Source: Deltaproteobacteria bacterium
Lineage (GTDB): Bacteria > Desulfobacterota > Binatia > UBA12015
NCBI GenBank assembly: GCA_003447545.1
Contig: DLYX01000075.1
Coordinates: 1 to 8,133 of the forward strand
DNA length: 8,133 nucleotides
Reading direction: 5' to 3'
Part shown: piece by piece, positions 6,929 to 8,133 of the stretch
Layout: the number at the start of each line of letters is the position of its first letter
How positions within the stretch are numbered: the stretch's first letter is position 1
The notes under the pieces: generated by a model
The model's input: only the letters and a program-made list of their open reading frames with translations
The model's database searches: none
What the model was told of the DNA's origin: nothing
Position numbers and translations under genes: made by a program

Positions 6929-6984
6929 GGTTTTTTCAGCGATTCGGGGGGTCGGGCCATGCCGATGATATTCGCTTCCCCCAT
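6925..6984 (-). CDS. Possible 19-residue leader ORF coupled to the ligase gene
   Basis: On the minus strand an ATG at 6984 has GGGAG nine bases upstream (6998-6994) and opens a 19-codon frame (MGEANIIGMARPPESLKKP) that stops at TGA 6927-6925. The stop shares a GTGA overlap with the chosen GTG start of the ligase gene, the classic geometry for translational reinitiation. It is the only strong ribosome-binding site near the ligase start. The peptide has no recognisable homology. It may be a translated leader, or the true N-terminus of the ligase if the run of six A (6936-6931) is miscounted: one extra A would join the two frames. Confidence 0.3.
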   Translation of the reverse strand: MGEANIIGMARPPESLKKP

Positions 6985-7095
6985 GAATGAAATCTCCCAC
7001 GCGGAGTGTGGCGATCCTGCGTTGGGGGCGCAAGCGAAACCGCTGACTTTGCTCGTTTTTTGCGCGGAGATTTGGGTCTGCCGCGGACCCGAGGC

Positions 7096-8133
7096 TCAGC
7101 TCTTGCGCACAAGCCGAGCGACCGCCTCGGTGTGTGGTGTCTGCGGAAAGAGGTCGATCGGTACCACTTGTTCAATTCGGTACGACACACAGAGGCGGCC
7201 CAGGTCGCGTGCAAGCGTGGTTGGGTTGCAGGATACGTAGACGATCTTTCTGGGCAAAAGTCGCAGGAATTCGTCGATGGCTTCGGCCGCCCCGCTGCGT
7301 GGTGGATCGAGCACGATCAGATCAAAGCTGCCCGCCGGATAGCGCGGAAGGGTTCGATGTACATGACCGATCCGGCCCTCGAGATTATGGAGCTGGAGGC
7401 GCTCGGCGTTCGCTCGGAGTGCTTCAATGCCGCGGCGATCGCGTTCGATCCCCAGCACCGAAGCGCCGGATCGAGCCAGCGGGATGCTCAGATTTCCCGC
7501 ACCGGCATAGAGATCGGCGACCCGAGTCTCGGAGGTCACCTCGGCGAAAGAGAGCATGGTGGAAATCAGCTGGTGATTGCCACTGTCACTGACCTGGCTG
7601 AAAGCGCCTGCGCGGACATGCATTTCTTCGCCGCGGAGTTCGACTCGGATGCGGTCCATGCCGAGCGCGTGGTAGAAGCCCCGGCCGTGCAGAACGAGAG
7701 TCGAGAGTCGGGATTCTTCGCGCAGCAGCGCTTCGCTGCTGGCGCGATCTCCGTCGGCCAGAGCCCCGTCACATTGGCCGATCAGCGCCATCCGGTCGGA
7801 TTCTCCGGTCCAGGCAAGCTCGATCCGATTGATTCGAGTTTCCAGACGCCGAACCCACCGTCGGGCGAGTTCAATGCCGCCCGCCAGCGCAGGTACGCCC
7901 AGCAGGCACTCGTCGATCGGGATCAGATTGTGGCTTCCTCCGGCGAAAAAGCCGACTTCCTTGCGTTCGACCCGGAGGGATAGGCGTCGGCGATAGGCCA
8001 GAGGGGCGGAAGCCGCCAGAATCGGGTCAATCGTGGTACCCGCAAGGCCGTCGGTGCGGGCGAATACTTCCTCGATGCTCTTCTGCTTGGTGTCGCGTTG
8101 CGAGTCTTCGTCGAGGTGTTGCCATCCGCATCC
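7096..8133 (-). CDS. 23S rRNA/tRNA uracil-5-methyltransferase, TrmA/RlmD (RumA)-type (5' end outside window)
   Basis: The frame is open from the right edge to a TGA at 7098-7096, giving 345 visible residues; the first internal ATG, at 7791, is not the true start. The fragment opens with GCGWQH, the end of the family's Cys-rich [4Fe-4S] site, and C76 (PIDEC) suits the fourth cluster cysteine. The SAM-binding fold follows: FSQVSDSGNHQ with Q180, DLYAGAGNLSIPLA (207-220) and LDPPRSG (275-281). The catalytic nucleophile is C302 in YVSCNP, and the family C-terminal motif DLFPQTPHTEAV contains E336, the likely general base. These enzymes methylate C5 of uridine in 23S rRNA or tRNA in the cytosol. 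The Fe-S cluster points to the RlmD/RlmCD branch rather than classical TrmA, but the exact target uridine cannot be told. The ligase gene follows on the same strand after about 170 bases, with no clear terminator between. Confidence 0.93.
   Translation of the reverse strand, partial: GCGWQHLDEDSQRDTKQKSIEEVFARTDGLAGTTIDPILAASAPLAYRRRLSLRVERKEVGFFAGGSHNLIPIDECLLGVPALAGGIELARRWVRRLETRINRIELAWTGESDRMALIGQCDGALADGDRASSEALLREESRLSTLVLHGRGFYHALGMDRIRVELRGEEMHVRAGAFSQVSDSGNHQLISTMLSFAEVTSETRVADLYAGAGNLSIPLARSGASVLGIERDRRGIEALRANAERLQLHNLEGRIGHVHRTLPRYPAGSFDLIVLDPPRSGAAEAIDEFLRLLPRKIVYVSCNPTTLARDLGRLCVSYRIEQVVPIDLFPQTPHTEAVARLVRKS

Noticed and set aside
6929..7033. Longer ligase starts (GTG 7000, TTG 7033)
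   Set aside because: They are in frame and cannot be excluded, but both are weak start codons with poorly placed ribosome sites, and the added residues are polar and unlike a membrane-protein N-terminus.
7074..7090. Inverted repeat GGGTC/GACCC just after the methyltransferase stop
   Set aside because: The stem is short and, on the minus strand, is followed by AAATCTCC rather than a T-run. The nearby T6 (7055-7061) is on the wrong strand for this gene.
7006..7983. Open frame of 325 codons on the plus strand
   Set aside because: It lies wholly opposite the methyltransferase gene, whose motifs are unmistakable. The translation has no recognisable domain, and long antisense frames are expected from the codon bias of GC-rich DNA. 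The same applies to plus-strand frames at 1010-1480, 1568-2149, 1992-2642 and 6569-7240.

Overview
The window looks like chromosomal DNA of a moderately GC-rich bacterium, probably Gram-negative because it carries an O-antigen ligase-type polymerase/ligase gene. The mix of a sulfatase tail, a cobalamin-type radical SAM protein, a TauD-family oxygenase and a double-hotdog thioesterase would fit a deltaproteobacterial-type or similar environmental lineage. That placement is an inference and a weak one. There is no sign of phage, insertion sequence, CRISPR array or structural RNA gene, and no gene-free stretch exceeds 300 bases.

Layout from left to right. (1) The last ~80 codons of a plus-strand sulfatase-family enzyme end at 242; this fragment has no start codon in the window. 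(2) Three genes run on the minus strand in the order TauD/TfdA dioxygenase (4220 to 3324), HKD phospholipase D-like protein (3311 to 1905) and radical SAM protein with a B12-binding-like domain (1792 to 248). The first two are 12 bases apart and clearly cotranscribed. The third is 112 bases further on, appears to have its own extended -10 promoter, and may be translated from a leaderless mRNA. (3) A 96-base divergent spacer contains a strong G-quadruplex motif. (4) To its right, a plus-strand pair encodes a small four-helix DUF4345-like membrane protein and a double-hotdog thioesterase-like protein, overlapping by 17 bases. (5) Converging on these from the right are an O-antigen ligase-family membrane protein and, upstream of it, a TrmA/RlmD-type RNA uracil-5-methyltransferase whose 5' end lies beyond position 8133.

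How they may work together. The HKD protein, the DUF4345 protein, the thioesterase and the Wzy/WaaL-type protein all belong to classes that often act at membranes, on acyl chains or in the envelope, so the area could serve lipid or envelope metabolism. The TauD-PLD pair, possibly with the radical SAM protein, might modify a lipid headgroup or small molecule. The sequence alone does not establish a substrate. I see no clearly novel defence or mobile system. The points most worth following up are the leaderless radical SAM promoter, a possible coupled leader ORF in front of the ligase, the G4 motif between divergent genes, and the altered active site of the hotdog protein.
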